A stretch of DNA of 64,000 bases. Source: Oncomelania hupensis. Its lineage: Eukaryota; Mollusca; Gastropoda; Littorinimorpha; Pomatiopsidae. Under the pieces are notes generated by a model. The model made no database searches. It had not been told where the DNA came from and worked only from the letters and a program-made list of their open reading frames with translations. This document shows positions 1 through 10,415 of the stretch, piece by piece. A program made the position numbers and the translations under genes. Numbering within the stretch: the stretch's first letter is position 1; the number at the start of each line of letters is the position of its first letter. The stretch is from positions 15,757,531 to 15,821,530 of the forward strand of contig CM072515.1 in the NCBI GenBank assembly GCA_036898135.1, written 5' to 3'.

Positions 1-119
<119 letters not shown>

Positions 120-408
120 AAATATTACCCAACATATTCACACACCCACACAGACAATTGAGACATATAGTTGTATGTTCCTAGGCTCTGCCTTTGTTCC
201 GGCCTCCAGTATAGCCACATGCATCCATGACAACACAAAAAGTATTTAGGTTTTACATCCACAATTCCATATCAACAGAATTAGATTTTACACCCACACA
301 CACATACTCATCAACTGACTTCACTTTTGACTGTAGGGTGTAGGTAACATACTCCAGTGTATGTAATAGAGTGTGGATTGTATGTAATAGAGTGTGGACT
401 GTGTGCAG

Positions 409-524
409 GATGTCGATGGATGACCAGGCACCAAACAGCATGTCATGCAGACTGGAAACCAGACACTGGATCATCACTGATGAAACTGGCCAAGAAGAGC
501 TTGTTGATGGCCCTGGTGTTGTGG
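409..524 (+). CDS. FBXO3: FBXO3-like gene, ApaG-domain exon (first in window)
   Basis: This is an internal exon of a gene whose start lies left of the window. FBXO3 is the substrate-recognition F-box subunit of an SCF ubiquitin ligase, and its C-terminal half is an ApaG domain that binds substrate. The frame reads from MSMDDQAPNSMSCRLETRHW to LVDGPGVVG, the hallmark ApaG strand run ending in GPGVVG. The exon has a consensus acceptor (gtgtgcag) and a consensus donor (gtgagt). It enters in phase 2 and leaves in phase 1, which matches the exon at 3474. POLDIP2 also carries an ApaG domain, but the RHWIITD..GPGVVGE pattern fits FBXO3 better. The homology call is from memory of the family. Confidence 0.8.
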
Positions 525-726
525 GTGAGTTCATTGAATGGGCAAAAGACAGCCAGTTGTTTGGAACTGCTGTTGTGTTGCAGTTGTGCTTGCAGTTCAT
601 TTGAATCACCATGTGAGAACTCCTTTGCCAGATAAGTTCATTCAGACCTGTTTTTCTTCTGCATTAACATAAAAAATCACAATTTGAATTTCATTATGCT
701 ATTATACCTGTTTTCTTTGTGTAGCC

Positions 727-1029
727 GAGCGGATTATTTGACTCCCGTCTCTCGGCCACGACCTTGAGAACATTGCTCCATCCGAGCTGTTATTTTCATC
801 TTATCCCTCAAAAGAGGGACATAAAAATATTTGCCCTGCAAGGCAGTGAAGCGTGGTTGTTAGTTCCGGGTTGCCGGCTACTAATGCCACGCAATCTTCC
901 GCAAAGTCGCTGCCCCCGACCTGCATAAAATGCCTGCCGACAATGTAGTCCTGCTCACTACCAAAAGCAGAAGGCGAATGGTCAGCCGGGGAGAACAAAT
1001 GTCGTGGCGCCTTGTCCTGCATAACCCAA
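727..1029 (+). repeat. Unnamed dispersed repeat, copy 1 left part
   Basis: About 300 bp beginning tgtagccgagcgg is closely similar to 2560-2847. The copy is cut at 1029 by the hAT-like element and resumes at 2254. The opening resembles a tRNA A box (tagccgagcgg), so a tRNA-derived origin is possible. I saw no clear B box, and the family is not recognised. Confidence 0.75.
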
Positions 1030-1284
1030 TGCAGAGGTGCCTACCGTACGCGCTTGCGCGTATTTTTACGAATTTTCACCATAAAATACGACAATACGAG
1101 CAATTCCTTAAAAATACGCATTTTCGTGGTGTACCAAAAAAATAATTTTTTTTTTTCGCTATGATTTTATATAATTATGTTCCGATCTATTTCCTTTACT
1201 TGGTGACCCTAGAGCGCATGCGCAAAAGTGAAATCTCGTGCGTGAGAGGTAGTGCGAGACTTTGTATCCGCCATTGTGCTAAAC

Positions 1285-1500
1285 ATGGTGTCGCGAAAGC
1301 GTTTCACGAGAGTGACGATGAGAGCGAGTCTGAAGAAAAGCGGGTTAAGGTTGCAAGTAAGCAAAAAGCGCGACAACATTTCTTACGCGAATACCGTGAA
1401 CCTTTTTGAGGAATAATCGAATCTTCGAAAGGAGTTCATTATGCTCAACGCAACAAAGAGGACTTTCAGCATTGCTCTGCATACGACATTCAGCGACACT
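1285..1500 (+). pseudogene. Degraded transposase-like fragment inside the hAT element
   Basis: An acidic and basic stretch (ESDDESESEEKRVKVASKQ, followed by KARQHFLREY) precedes a short region where FSIA and AYDIQRH appear in two different frames. These resemble the spaced motifs of BED-type zinc fingers in hAT-derived proteins. Frameshifts and a stop make it non-coding now. The identification is weak and rests on motif resemblance plus its place inside a hAT-like element. Confidence 0.3.
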
Positions 1501-1822
1501 AAGATTAGGTATTGCGGACGAACAGTTTATTTTGGTTCAGGATGTTTTATTTTGTTTTTATTATATAGTACAAACCTTTAGAAGATTAAAAAAATTAAAA
1601 TTGTTAAAATCGGTCAATATTAAGGCACTCATTTAACTGTTCAAAAAGGGTAACCCTCACATAAAAATAAAAAGCGTTTTTCCCAAAAGTGGCTCAGATG
1701 TTTAAGATTAATACAAAGTGGATAAAAAGGCACTGTATTTACACAGCAAAATGCAGAACTCTCTAGTATGCTCAGAAAACAAAAAGTGTTGCCAGTTTCA
1801 GAAGAATAAACGAAAATAATGA

Positions 1823-1825
<3 letters not shown>

Positions 1826-1919
<94 letters not shown>
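1826..1919. repeat. (TA)n microsatellite
   Basis: Forty-odd uninterrupted TA units inside the hAT-like element. Confidence 0.95.
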
Positions 1920-1921
<2 letters not shown>

Positions 1922-2253
1922 TTCATAATTCATATTAATTAATTGTTGGACAATATTAAGACCTTTTTTTTTTTGGAGGGGGGGGGGGGGGGTGTAATGG
2001 AGTAAAATACAACACAAAAAATAATATATTAGTGTGCATTTGTGACCATAACTTGAGTTCTATATTGTTTCACGAGGATTAAAATGGTGAGCTGGAATTA
2101 GTATGAATTGATGTTTTGTGAATGTGGCAGTTTTCATGATAATAATTCTTTGATCAAATGTTGCGAGTTGCGCGAAATCTGACATTACACAAAATACACA
2201 TTTTTCATGCAGCCAGTACACAAATGGTCAGACTGGGGGTAGGCACCTCTGCC

Positions 2254-2390
2254 CAATGGCATCCCCAAAGGATTCTGCAAAGCAGTAGCCACCCAAGGCT
2301 AGTCTAACCAAGAAATTCAAGGTAGACAATTTATCTCCCAAGCCTCAACCAGTCGTCTCCCTTTCCGCTACAGATCCTACAGCTCAAATC
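2254..2390 (+). repeat. Unnamed dispersed repeat, copy 1 right part
   Basis: This continues the repeat interrupted at 1029. It matches 2848-2972 nearly base for base, from ggcatccccaaaggattctg to the end of the shared region near tccctttccgctaca. Confidence 0.75.
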
Positions 2391-2559
2391 GAACCATGTC
2401 CTTATGGTTTCCCCGTTCACAACAGGTATGTCTGGAACTGACACGGACTACGCCAAGTCAGGTCCACATTCACTGACTTAACAGTGAAAAACACTGCATT
2501 CAGCAGTTACCACGGTCCAGCATCATCCTGTTCCCGGTCGTTTGCACCACTTGTAGCCG

Positions 2560-2975
2560 AGCGGAGTATTGGACTCCTGTCTCTCGGACACGACCTTGAG
2601 AACATTGCTCCACCCGAGCTGTTATTTTCATTTTATCCCTCAAAAGAGGGACATAAAAATATTTTCCCTGCAACTTGCAGTGTAGCATGGTTGCTGGCTA
2701 CTAGTGCCACGCACTCTTCTGCAAAGTCGCTGCCACCAACCTGCATAAAATGCCTGCCGACAATGTAGTCCCGCTCACCACCAAAAGCAGAAGGCGGATG
2801 GTCAGCCGTGGAGAACAAATGTCGTGTCGCCTTGTACTGCATAACCCAATGGCATCCCCAAAGGATTCTGCAAAGCAGGAGCCACCCAAGGCTAGTCTAA
2901 CCAAGAAATTCAAGGTAGACAATTTCTCTCCCAAGCCTCAACCAGTCGCCTCCCTTTCCGCTACATTTGGATACC
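2560..2975 (+). repeat. Unnamed dispersed repeat, copy 2 (uninterrupted)
   Basis: This is the intact counterpart of 727-1029 plus 2254-2390. It shows the site before hAT insertion. One frame stays open for about 60 codons (including KSRRRMVSRGEQM), but I do not recognise a protein and cannot say whether the family once coded for one. Confidence 0.75.
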
Positions 2976-3473
2976 GTTTTCTCTGTCTCCCACATTATGT
3001 TATTTTAAACCGAATCTGCACACCAGCAAGCATTTATAAGGTTGGGTTCAGCCAAATACTGCACTCATTGGTGGGGGAAAATAAGCTCAAAGCTTCTAAA
3101 ATTATCTGTACAGTTGTAGTTACATTGTAGAGGTCTGTCGCTCACTTGTATCTCAAAATTTTGAAACACCATTTCTGCTTGTGATTACAATGTCTGAACA
3201 ATGTCTTCTGTAAGGACTTCTTGACTTGTCCCTCATTTAGTAGAGCAGTGTTAATTCTCTTACGTACTCTTTGTTTTATATCGATCTGAGATGCCTGTAA
3301 TTGTTAAATACATTTTAAACTTAAGCCACATTCTCTCAATTTTTTTTCAAAGGCAGTATGTTCTGATACTAGATGTGCCTGTACTGAATGATGTTTATGT
3401 GCTGGTACTGAATGGCATGTATGTGCTAGTACAGAATGGTGATGTTGAAGTTTCTGCCATGAATGATGTGCAG

Positions 3474-3587
3474 GTGAATACCCATTGATGAAGCCTGGTG
3501 AGAAATTTTCATGGATTAGCTGCTGTAGCCTGCCAACCACTTACGGCAACATGAAAGGCCAGTTTTGTATGAAGAATCTTTTCACAG
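3474..3587 (+). CDS. FBXO3: FBXO3-like gene, ApaG-domain exon (second in window)
   Basis: The exon reads EYPLMKPGEKFSWISC and then YGNMKGQFCMKNLFT. It continues the ApaG fold directly after GPGVVG of the previous exon: G-E-Y-P-L-x-x-P-G is the expected next strand and turn. Entry in phase 1 matches the previous donor. The acceptor is gatgtgcag and the donor is gtaagt, again in phase 1. Key ApaG features kept here are the PG turn and the YGxMxG segment that precedes the next beta strand. Confidence 0.78.
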
Positions 3588-4041
3588 GTAAGTTGTCTGC
3601 TGTCTGTCTCAAGTATCTGACAAGTGTCCAAGCATTCTTTCTGCTCAATGTGTATTGTGTAAAAAAAAAAAAAAAGGTTGGTATAGCGTTCATGTAACAT
3701 TTTAATAGTTTGAGAGAGAGGCATTTGAGACCTTCATTTTTGGATGTCATGTGACTGATATAATAATCAAAATACACCCGCTAAGTTGACCTGAGAAAGT
3801 CTGATGAAACCATATGCAGTCGAAGTTCATTCATTTGACCTTTGAATGGTAATTAGAGCAAGTGCTCACCTCACCTACTGGAAGTAGCCTCAAGATAAGA
3901 AACAAAATCAGAATCATGCGCTAGCAAAAAGACTCCTAATAGCTGAAAAGTAAATATGCAGCAGGGATGAAGGGCGTTTCTTAGCTAAACAGTTCACCAT
4001 TATCAGGAATAAAAGAATTCTGTTTTGTCAATTTGTTACAG

Positions 4042-4148
4042 GTGAGGAGGTGATGATTACCTGCCCCGTGTTCCACATGAAATGCTTGTCTAATGAAACA
4101 TTCATAGACTTTCAACAACGCTGCTTGCAGAAAAAGAAAAATTTGTAA
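4042..4148 (+). CDS. FBXO3: FBXO3-like gene, last coding exon
   Basis: This exon enters in phase 1 after a ttgttacag acceptor. It encodes EEVMITCPVFHMKCLSNETF, then about 13 more residues rich in Q and K before TAA at 4146-4148. The VFHMKC segment lines up with the IPRFHMACP end of the vertebrate ApaG domain. The very short basic tail replaces the acidic tail known from vertebrate FBXO3. A hidden further exon cannot be excluded, because a divergent or alternatively spliced end is possible. Confidence 0.65.
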
Positions 4149-5197
4149 AACAATATGTAATGCTTCAAGATGATCTCCTTCCTGTCCATGTCGGGCACAG
4201 CCAGAACTTCAAAAAAGAGTCTCAAAACAATGAGAATTGAATACAAAGAGTCGTAAACATCTACATGAAGCAATTACATCTGTCAGATCTTTGCACAACA
4301 AAACAGTAAATTTATATGAATTGGCAAAATGTCATTGCGTTATGTGCTATCACATTACCTCCACCAGTACAATAAGTTATGGTTTTTAATTATTATTTCA
4401 GATTATTGTCTTTATTTACTTATTGCTTGTTAATTTTTTGCATAATTTATAATTTAATGTTATCTTCCACCTAACAACAAAATTGTTTTGAACTGTTATA
4501 TTTATTCTAAATTTTTTTTTTTTTTTTTTTTTTAGTTTTTGTTTTTGTTTTTAGAATGACATTTTTAAAATGTATATATATATATATTTTTGTGTGTGGT
4601 GTGTTTGTGATGTGTTTCTATTAGTACAGTTTTTGTGTTGATTTGAAGGTCAAGGTCATTTTAAGCCTTGCAAAACATTAAAACAAATTATCAACAGTGG
4701 AATGGCTCTATATTTGACTCGCATGGATAGCAAAAATATAAAAGTCGGTATTACTTTCTTTTTTTTTCTTTCTGGACACCAATTTTCATGTTAATTGTTG
4801 CTAAGTTCCATAAGGAGCATGTTAGTCATATGGGCTTTGCCCTTCTAGTCTTTTGCTTGTAATTGTAACCTCGTTCTTTCATCTGTATTGGAAACAGTCC
4901 TCATGCAATGTTCACTTTGTAGGTTTCACAGGTCAACTAATGTAGACTTTGGTGAGACCAAAGAGGTTGTACTATAGATGAGACCACTCAGCCTTCTGCA
5001 AATTTATAGACATGGAAGACAGCTCTCAGTCTCTGCTCCTAATTCATTGAGTCTCTGAACGGTCTTAATTAGTACAGTGTCCTTCTAGATGATTCTGTAG
5101 TATAGACTATATATAGGTGAATTTATACTGTTAAGTCTGTATAAGCTGATGATGTGCTTTATTAAATAAAGTTAAAGAATTAATGCATGTTGCAACT
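4149..5197 (+). other. Presumed FBXO3-like 3' UTR and AT-rich spacer
   Basis: I see no reading frame of note. There is a poly-T run near 4510-4533 and short TA and GT runs near 4571-4610. An AATAAA lies at 5165-5170, close to the LINE fragment. The region plausibly includes the 3' UTR of the upstream gene, but no single polyadenylation site stands out. Confidence 0.4.
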
Positions 5198-5890
5198 TCT
5201 TGTTTGTGGATTGTATGGGCTGCGTGGATTACAAACACAACCTCTTCACAGATTCTTGTCCTTCCTACCTTGCTGATCTACTGTCTGTCTACTCCCCTTC
5301 ACGCACTTTAAGATCTTCTGCTGACACTCGCACACTCAAGGTTCCCGTCACCCGCACTAAGACATACGGCCAACGTGCATTCGCTTACTCCGCACCTAAG
5401 CAGTGGAATTCCCTTCCCTCCCATATCCGCAACATACAATCAACACAAGCATTCAAAAAGGCCCTCAAAACCCACCTCTTCAAACTGCATTATTCAGATT
5501 GATTTGTATCCCGCTGCCATTCTCTCATCTTTTGTCTATGTCTGATCCGTAAGTGTATAAACGGCTGTAAATATTTATACTGTTTTTCTTCCTGGGCCTA
5601 ACCGGGCATATAAATAGCTGTGAATAGGCTTTTGCTATTCTATTTTCTGTCTTTTTTGTCATTTGTGTACATAGTTGTAAATAGTATATTTTTGTCTTTT
5701 TTTTGTAATTTATGTACATAGTTGTAAATAGTCTGTACCTTTACTGTCCCGTCTTTTGGTGTATTGTAGTAAAAGTGATGTTTCATCGAGTGCATGTACT
5801 TATATGTAATGACTGTGTAAAGCGTGGTGAGTCTGGTCATAGGCTGGAGTACCCGCTATATAAAAATCCGTTATTATTATTTTATTATTA
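5198..5890 (+). mobile_element. 3' end of a CR1/L2/Rex-group LINE
   Basis: An open frame to 5502 encodes a typical LINE ORF2 C-terminus: SYLADLLSVYSPSRTLRSS, then QRAFAYSAPKQWNSLPSHIR and FKKALKTHLF. After the stop come a 3' UTR with repeated gtacatagttgtaaatagt and a short TTATTA-rich tail. The reverse transcriptase core is absent, so this is a 5'-truncated copy. Clade assignment among CR1, L2 and Rex types is tentative. Confidence 0.75.
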
Positions 5891-5974
5891 TCAAAACAGA
5901 ATATCACACTGTCAGTCATGAGAAATTGGCCTATCATTAGAAAAATGGTTAAACAAAATGCAACAGGTATAAAA

Positions 5975-6140
5975 CCAAGTAATAATAATAATAATAATGA
6001 ATGGTACTTATATTGCGCAAATCTCACATTGTGACTCATTGCACACCCACTCGCATTCATCCATTGTACATCCTGTCATTACAACACATATGGCATAATA
6101 TTACAATGAAATAAAAACAATAATAATAATAATAATGTAA
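5975..6140. repeat. AAT-flanked SINE-like fragment
   Basis: (AAT)n at both sides encloses ggtacttatattgcgcaaatctcaca. The same core in diverged form recurs near 52570-52620 next to another AAT run. It is probably the tail of a SINE or MITE family; I cannot name it. Confidence 0.5.
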
Positions 6141-6514
6141 AACAGATCGACAAGGAAACTTCAAACTGATAAAGAACTTATCATAGCAGTTGTTGTATCA
6201 ATTTGTATTCATCAGATTAACATATGTTGTACTGATCGTAGCAGAAAAACAGTTCACTGATCCTGGCAAAATTGAAATTATATTTTCAATAGTGATAGCT
6301 CACACCATGGCATAAGCCCCTGAGCGAGCACGACATTCCAAACAACATGTGCAAAAAATATATCTTATTCCATTAGGTAATTTTAATTAAAAAAATTATT
6401 ACATCATTATTCCATGAGCGCTGGGTTTGAAGTTTTTTGTTGATGTTTTTCATTATTCCTTATCCCTCTATCTGTTCCACTTAATGTGCATTTTGTTTAA
6501 CCTTAAGCAACACA

Positions 6515-6848
6515 TAAGCAGCATAAAAGCACCTAATAAATGTCAATAAGTAAACATAAGCACCTAATAAATGTCAATAAGTAAACATAAACAAACAAAC
6601 AAAAAAGACAGCAGTAGCGGAATGTTAATAATAATGATGATTAAAAGTTTGATTTTTGCAAACGTTGCCATAAAAATGTTCTTTTGCAATGGCATAGGCT
6701 CAATAAGTTAACCACGCACAGATCATTCATATAGCAGATGATGAAATATAGCCAGCCCGAGCAAAGGGAAATAATCCGTGAGAGCGTCTCGCATTTTTGT
6801 ATATGACGTACTGGAAGTTCCCCCTCTTTCCGTAATAAGCTCTTTGGT
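6515..6848. repeat. Long repeat X, copy A (probable terminal repeat)
   Basis: About 310 bp is nearly identical to 10107-10415 and in the same orientation. It ends at ataagctctttggt exactly where a LINE 3' fragment starts. Copy B ends at the same LINE position. The possible meaning is discussed under findings. Confidence 0.75.
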
Positions 6849-7072
6849 ATGACCACGTCACCAGATCATCCTGCAAGGCAAGGTGCAAGGAGGCAGAAGA
6901 AGAGGGAGATATAAAAAGAGGTGGGAGGACAACATTCGAGAATGGACTGGCTTGACACTGAGTGAAGCCATAAGGGTTGCTGAGGACAGAGAAAGATGGA
7001 GTACACTGGTTAAACGATCATCTGTGGTGCCCCAACGACCTTCGAGTTACAGGATGAGATAGGATAGGATAG
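6849..7072 (+). mobile_element. RTE-like LINE, 3'-terminal fragment
   Basis: This matches the 3' end of the full-length LINEs (compare 36720-36956): accacgtcaccagatcatc, an eroded frame ending GWEDNIREWTGLTLSEA, and the signature 3' tail of repeated GGATA units. It is 5'-truncated at the junction with repeat X. Confidence 0.85.
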
Positions 7073-7325
7073 GTCCAGCTCTTGGGCAAGTTCTTCTAAT
7101 TTTCTCCTCGCAGTTGATGTTGTCTTGCTAAGTTGTCCATCAGTAACACACTTATCACCTCCGTCCTAGTGGCCAACGGAGGGCGCGGTTCTTGGTGACC
7201 CGGGTGTCACTCCGGGGCAACGACCAAGCGAGTATGGAGTGAGTGGTTCTTTTCAGTATACTGGGCAAGAAAGACCTGGGCCCAATCCTCTCCAGGCTGT
7301 TTGCCACAGCCGAAATCCAATTCCA
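7073..7325 (-). mobile_element. RTE-like LINE, 5' fragment in reverse orientation
   Basis: On the minus strand this matches the 5' part of the LINE (compare 28155-28450): the GGATTTCGGCTGTGGC segment through to the GKLEELAQELD beginning of the endonuclease domain. It directly abuts the plus-strand 3' fragment, so the two pieces form an inverted pair. Confidence 0.75.
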
Positions 7326-7818
7326 AATAGTCTTGAACCAGACAGCACTCTCCCTTGTCTAGTCTCAGCTGCACAGTATGACATTATTAAACTAATGTGG
7401 CACACAGTGTAAGTTAGGTCATGGATTTGGGGGTGTGTGGGGGGTATAGTGGTCGAAATTTGGATTTGAACAAAACTTAGTTTGGGAAAGATTAAATTAT
7501 GATGCAGTATAAAAATGTTTCTCCAGAAATATTTGTAAAGTACTTTATTTGGGGTTTAACTGCATCAAAACAACTCGTAATTAAGCGATTGTTTACGATT
7601 AAATACCTATTTGTTACTGCGGTAAATTTGTATTAACCCTTACAGAACCCCCAGCAAGTTCCGTCTAAGGAACATGACGTATCAACAGACCTATTAAGAT
7701 TGACCAATCATAAAATTCCATACGGAAAATGCACTTGACAAGGCAATCTGTTACAATCGCGCTTTTCCATTGGATTAATTCTAGGTGGAATAACTTCGTT
7801 CGTCTGCTTCACACCCGG
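7326..7818. other. Spacer, nothing recognised
   Basis: AT-rich sequence without a supported gene or named repeat. Confidence 0.5.
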
Positions 7819-8016
7819 AGGGGCCGGGTAGCTCAGTTGGTAAGAGCGTCTTGCTAGTAACCGAAAGGTCGCTGGTTCGAATCCCGGATTGGTCAACGTG
7901 TGATCATATTATTTTCCCCTTTACCAACAACTGGCCCGCTGGTGTCAGTATAAATCGGTCCAGTAGTCACCTATATGCGAAAGTGTCGTGTGACTATAAT
8001 CTACAAACAAACAAAC
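7819..8016 (+). mobile_element. tRNA-Thr-like SINE, copy 1
   Basis: The head is a tRNA relic: A box (TAGCTCAGTTGGTAAGAGC), an anticodon loop CTAGTAA as in tRNA-Thr(AGT), and B box GGTTCGAATCC. The anticodon and T stems are mispaired, so it is not a tRNA gene. A tRNA-unrelated body of about 115 bp and a tail of AAC/AAAC units follow. ACACCCG flanks both ends. The body is identical by eye to the copies at 26561 and 33304. Confidence 0.92.
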
Positions 8017-8130
8017 ACCCGTTTTGTGCGTGATGCAAATTTTAGAGTGAGCCGAGGGATATTCAAACCATTTTAATTCTATGAGGTGGCAGTTTGTGAA
8101 CAGAAGATCAGAGAGAATTCAGTCAGATGC

Positions 8131-8143
8131 ATGATAATAATAA

Positions 8144-8220
<77 letters not shown>
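8131..8220. repeat. (AAT)n microsatellite
   Basis: Runs of AAAT and then about twenty AAT units. It is mirrored by an ATT tract at 8719-8767 flanked by the inverted sequence catccaagtgtaacggcatg. Confidence 0.95.
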
Positions 8221-8221
<1 letters not shown>

Positions 8222-8222
<1 letters not shown>

Positions 8223-8505
8223 ATCCAAGTGTAACGGCATGAATGCAGTATTATAGCAGAAATATGTCACCTCGTCAGAAAGATTTCACTTCTTCTGGAG
8301 AATCTGTAACTGAGATGTGAGAGAAAAGAAACCGTTGATCCTGAAGCGACTGCATGATGTTATTAAGCCGGTGATGTGGGAGGTGAGAGGGTTGGGGGTA
8401 GGAGGACACATGATATAAATTAAATTCACACTATTAGTGAAACATTTTGTTATTGTGATTTATTGTGATTAATTGATTGAATGACAGAGCTCTCTCTTCC
8501 CCCAA

Positions 8506-8538
<33 letters not shown>

Positions 8539-8719
8539 ACACGATTACGGATTTGCACAGTTTCGGATAAATGAAACAGTTTGTCATGCATATTTTAATT
8601 TTAAACATAGGTTCGTTTTCTGCCCTGGAATTTATTATTTTTTAAACGACCGATATTTTAAAATTAAAATATGCATGACAAACTGTTATAATACTGCATT
8701 CATGCCGTTACACTTGGAT

Positions 8720-8768
<49 letters not shown>
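8222..8768. repeat. Inverted-repeat segment ending in ATT microsatellite
   Basis: Positions 8222-8257 (catccaagtgtaacggcatg and on) recur inverted at 8683-8720 before an ATT run. Inside lies a second palindrome: 8576-8604 pairs with 8657-8688 around acaaactg/cagtttgt and atgcatattttaattt. A CT run sits at 8513-8539. The layout suggests one or more foldback insertions. Part of the interior (8344-8650) is duplicated at 9783-10090. Confidence 0.6.
8344..8650 (+). repeat. Direct repeat Y, copy 1
   Basis: The segment from gatgttattaagccggtgat through a CT microsatellite to tctgccctggaatttatta recurs at 9783-10090 with few changes. The two copies bracket the THAP-bearing foldback element. Confidence 0.75.
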
Positions 8769-9494
8769 CTGACATCTACTTTTGAAATAATTATAAGCAC
8801 AAATATAGTTGAACAACCTAGCAATAACGCAAACAGTGAGCGACCTGTTGAACGTAAACTGTCAGTAAGCAAACTGTTTTGGATTTAGCACATAGGTATA
8901 ACATGAATCATTCAAGCCGCTCTCCGATTGTTTTAACACTAACAGCACTGCAGCGGTCTTAGTTTAGGTCTACATAAACACAAAAAAATGAAGTTTTTCA
9001 ATTGCAATTTACCTTTCTTTGTCTCTTGGAAATTTGGTCCAAAGAGGGGGAACTTGGTACAGAACCGCGAGACGAGATGTACGAGTTATGCTCCCTTGTC
9101 GACATGCTCAAAATGGCTCGTTGCAGAAAGTCAAAAGGCGACCGAGTGAAACAGGGCGGTGACTTTTGCACAGCCATCAATTGCCATAATGCCAGATACA
9201 AGAAAAGTTGTGTTGGCAAGTCCTTTTTTCAAATTTCCAAGAGATAAAGAAAGGTAAATTGCAATTGAAAAACTTCATTTTTTTTGTGTTTATGTAGGCC
9301 TAAACTAAGACCGCTGCAGTGTTGTTAGTGTTAAAACAATCGGAGAGTGGCTTGAATGATTCATGTTATACCTATGGGCTAAATCCAAAACAGTTTGCTT
9401 GCTGACAGTTTACGTTCAACAGGTCGCTCACTGTTTACGTTATTGCTAGGTTGTTTGACTATATTTGTGCTTATATTTCAAAAGTAGATGTCAG
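8769..9494. mobile_element. Foldback element with THAP-domain centre
   Basis: The left arm 8769-9036 is the reverse complement of the right arm 9218-9494, about 265 bp each and with few mismatches by eye. The arms start at ctgacatctacttt on the left and end at aaaagtagatgtcag on the right. The 180-bp unpaired centre plus the inner edge of the right arm encode part of a THAP zinc-binding domain. P-element-type and other THAP transposases carry such domains, so this is probably a rearranged piece of a THAP transposon. Confidence 0.7.
9107..9253 (+). pseudogene. THAP-domain coding fragment with a frameshift
   Basis: From ATG 9107 the frame reads MARCRKSKG and continues into FCTAINCHNARYKKSC and GKSFF. 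This is the C-x-x-x-x-C start of a THAP (C2CH) domain, a sequence-specific DNA-binding fold found in THAP proteins and P-element transposases. Right after SFF the frame slips by one base: a KFP-like continuation and a possible gt donor (aaaggtaaat) appear in the neighbouring frame. The later C and H ligands would lie on another exon and are not seen. The 3' part also exists inverted in the left arm at 9002-9036. Confidence 0.55.
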
Positions 9495-9782
9495 ATTGGC
9501 AGTTTGGCTTCGTCAAACTGCTTATGTTAACAAGTTAAATTAGACTAAGTCTGTTTTCTCCTCGTGATCAAATACTGTGCAAGATAACCCCTTACCTAGG
9601 CACAAAAATGGTCCTTGATCTGTTGTAATCCCTTTTCGTTTGAGTGTAAACGGGAGAAAAAAAATGTAATGTAGATACTCAGTCCTTGTTCTGATCTGTG
9701 AATTTCTGCGCATTAGATTTATATTGCGTGGAATGTTGTAGTCTAGGTTCTGATTGTTCTGTCTGATTAATTAATTATTTTC

Positions 9783-10090
9783 CATGAAGTGACTGATGTT
9801 ATTAAGCCAGTGATGTGGGAGGTGAGAGGGTTGGGAGGTAGGGGGACACCTGATATAAATTAAATTCACACTATTAGTGAAACATTTTGTTATTGTGCTT
9901 TATTGTGATTAATTGATTGAATGACAGAGCTCTCTCTTCCCCCACCCCCCACCCCTCTCTCTCTCTCTCTCTCTCTCTCACGATTACGGATTTACACAGT
10001 TTCGGATAAATGAAACAGTCTGTCATGCATACTTTAATTTTAAAATATCTGTCGTTGATTAAAAAATAATAAATTCCAGGGCAGACAACG
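9783..10090 (+). repeat. Direct repeat Y, copy 2
   Basis: Near-identical to 8344-8650, including the (CT)n tract (about 9956-9978) and the ends at gggcagacaacgaacct. Confidence 0.75.
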
Positions 10091-10106
10091 AACCTATGAC
10101 ATACAC

Positions 10107-10415
10107 ACATAAGCAGCATAAAAGCACCTAATAAATGTCAATAAGTAAACATAAACAAAAAACAAAACAAAAAAGACAGCAGTAGCGGAATGTTAATAAT
10201 AATGATGGTTAAAAGTTTGTTTTTTGCAAACGTTGCCATAAAAATGTTGTTTTGCAATGGCATAGGCTCAATAAGTTACCACGCACAGATCATTCATATA
10301 GCAGATGATGAAATATAGCCAGCCCGAGCAAAGGGAAATAATCCGTGAGAGCGTCTCGCATTTTTGTATAGGACATAATGGAAGTTCCCCCTCTTTCCGT
10401 AATAAGCTATTTGGT
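10107..10415. repeat. Long repeat X, copy B
   Basis: This copy closely matches 6515-6848 in direct orientation. Its right end (aataagctatttggt) abuts a LINE fragment in reverse orientation at the same LINE coordinate where copy A ends. Confidence 0.75.

Larger units (their letters stand above)
1030..2253. mobile_element. hAT-like DNA transposon, non-autonomous remnant
   Basis: The ends are inverted repeats: the left end reads CAGAGGTGCCTACC and the right end GGTAGGCACCTCTG, matching the CAG(A/G)GGTG start typical of hAT elements. CCCAATG flanks both ends. The related uninterrupted repeat at 2848 carries CCCAATGG only once and so shows the empty site. The visible duplication is 7 bp, where hAT normally makes 8. 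The interior holds a degraded coding piece, a long TA microsatellite and a G homopolymer. It cannot be autonomous. Confidence 0.75.
525..3473 (+). other. FBXO3-like intron filled with repeats
   Basis: This is the intron between two ApaG exons. It holds two copies of an unnamed repeat (727-1029 continued at 2254-2390, and 2560-2975), a hAT-like transposon that splits the first copy, and a TA microsatellite. Apart from the transposon remnant I see no coding sequence. Confidence 0.7.

Noticed and set aside
7821..7895. tRNA-Thr gene at the head of the SINE copies
   Set aside because: The A and B boxes and the AGT anticodon loop are there, but the anticodon and T stems are mispaired and the same sequence leads an identical SINE body in three places.
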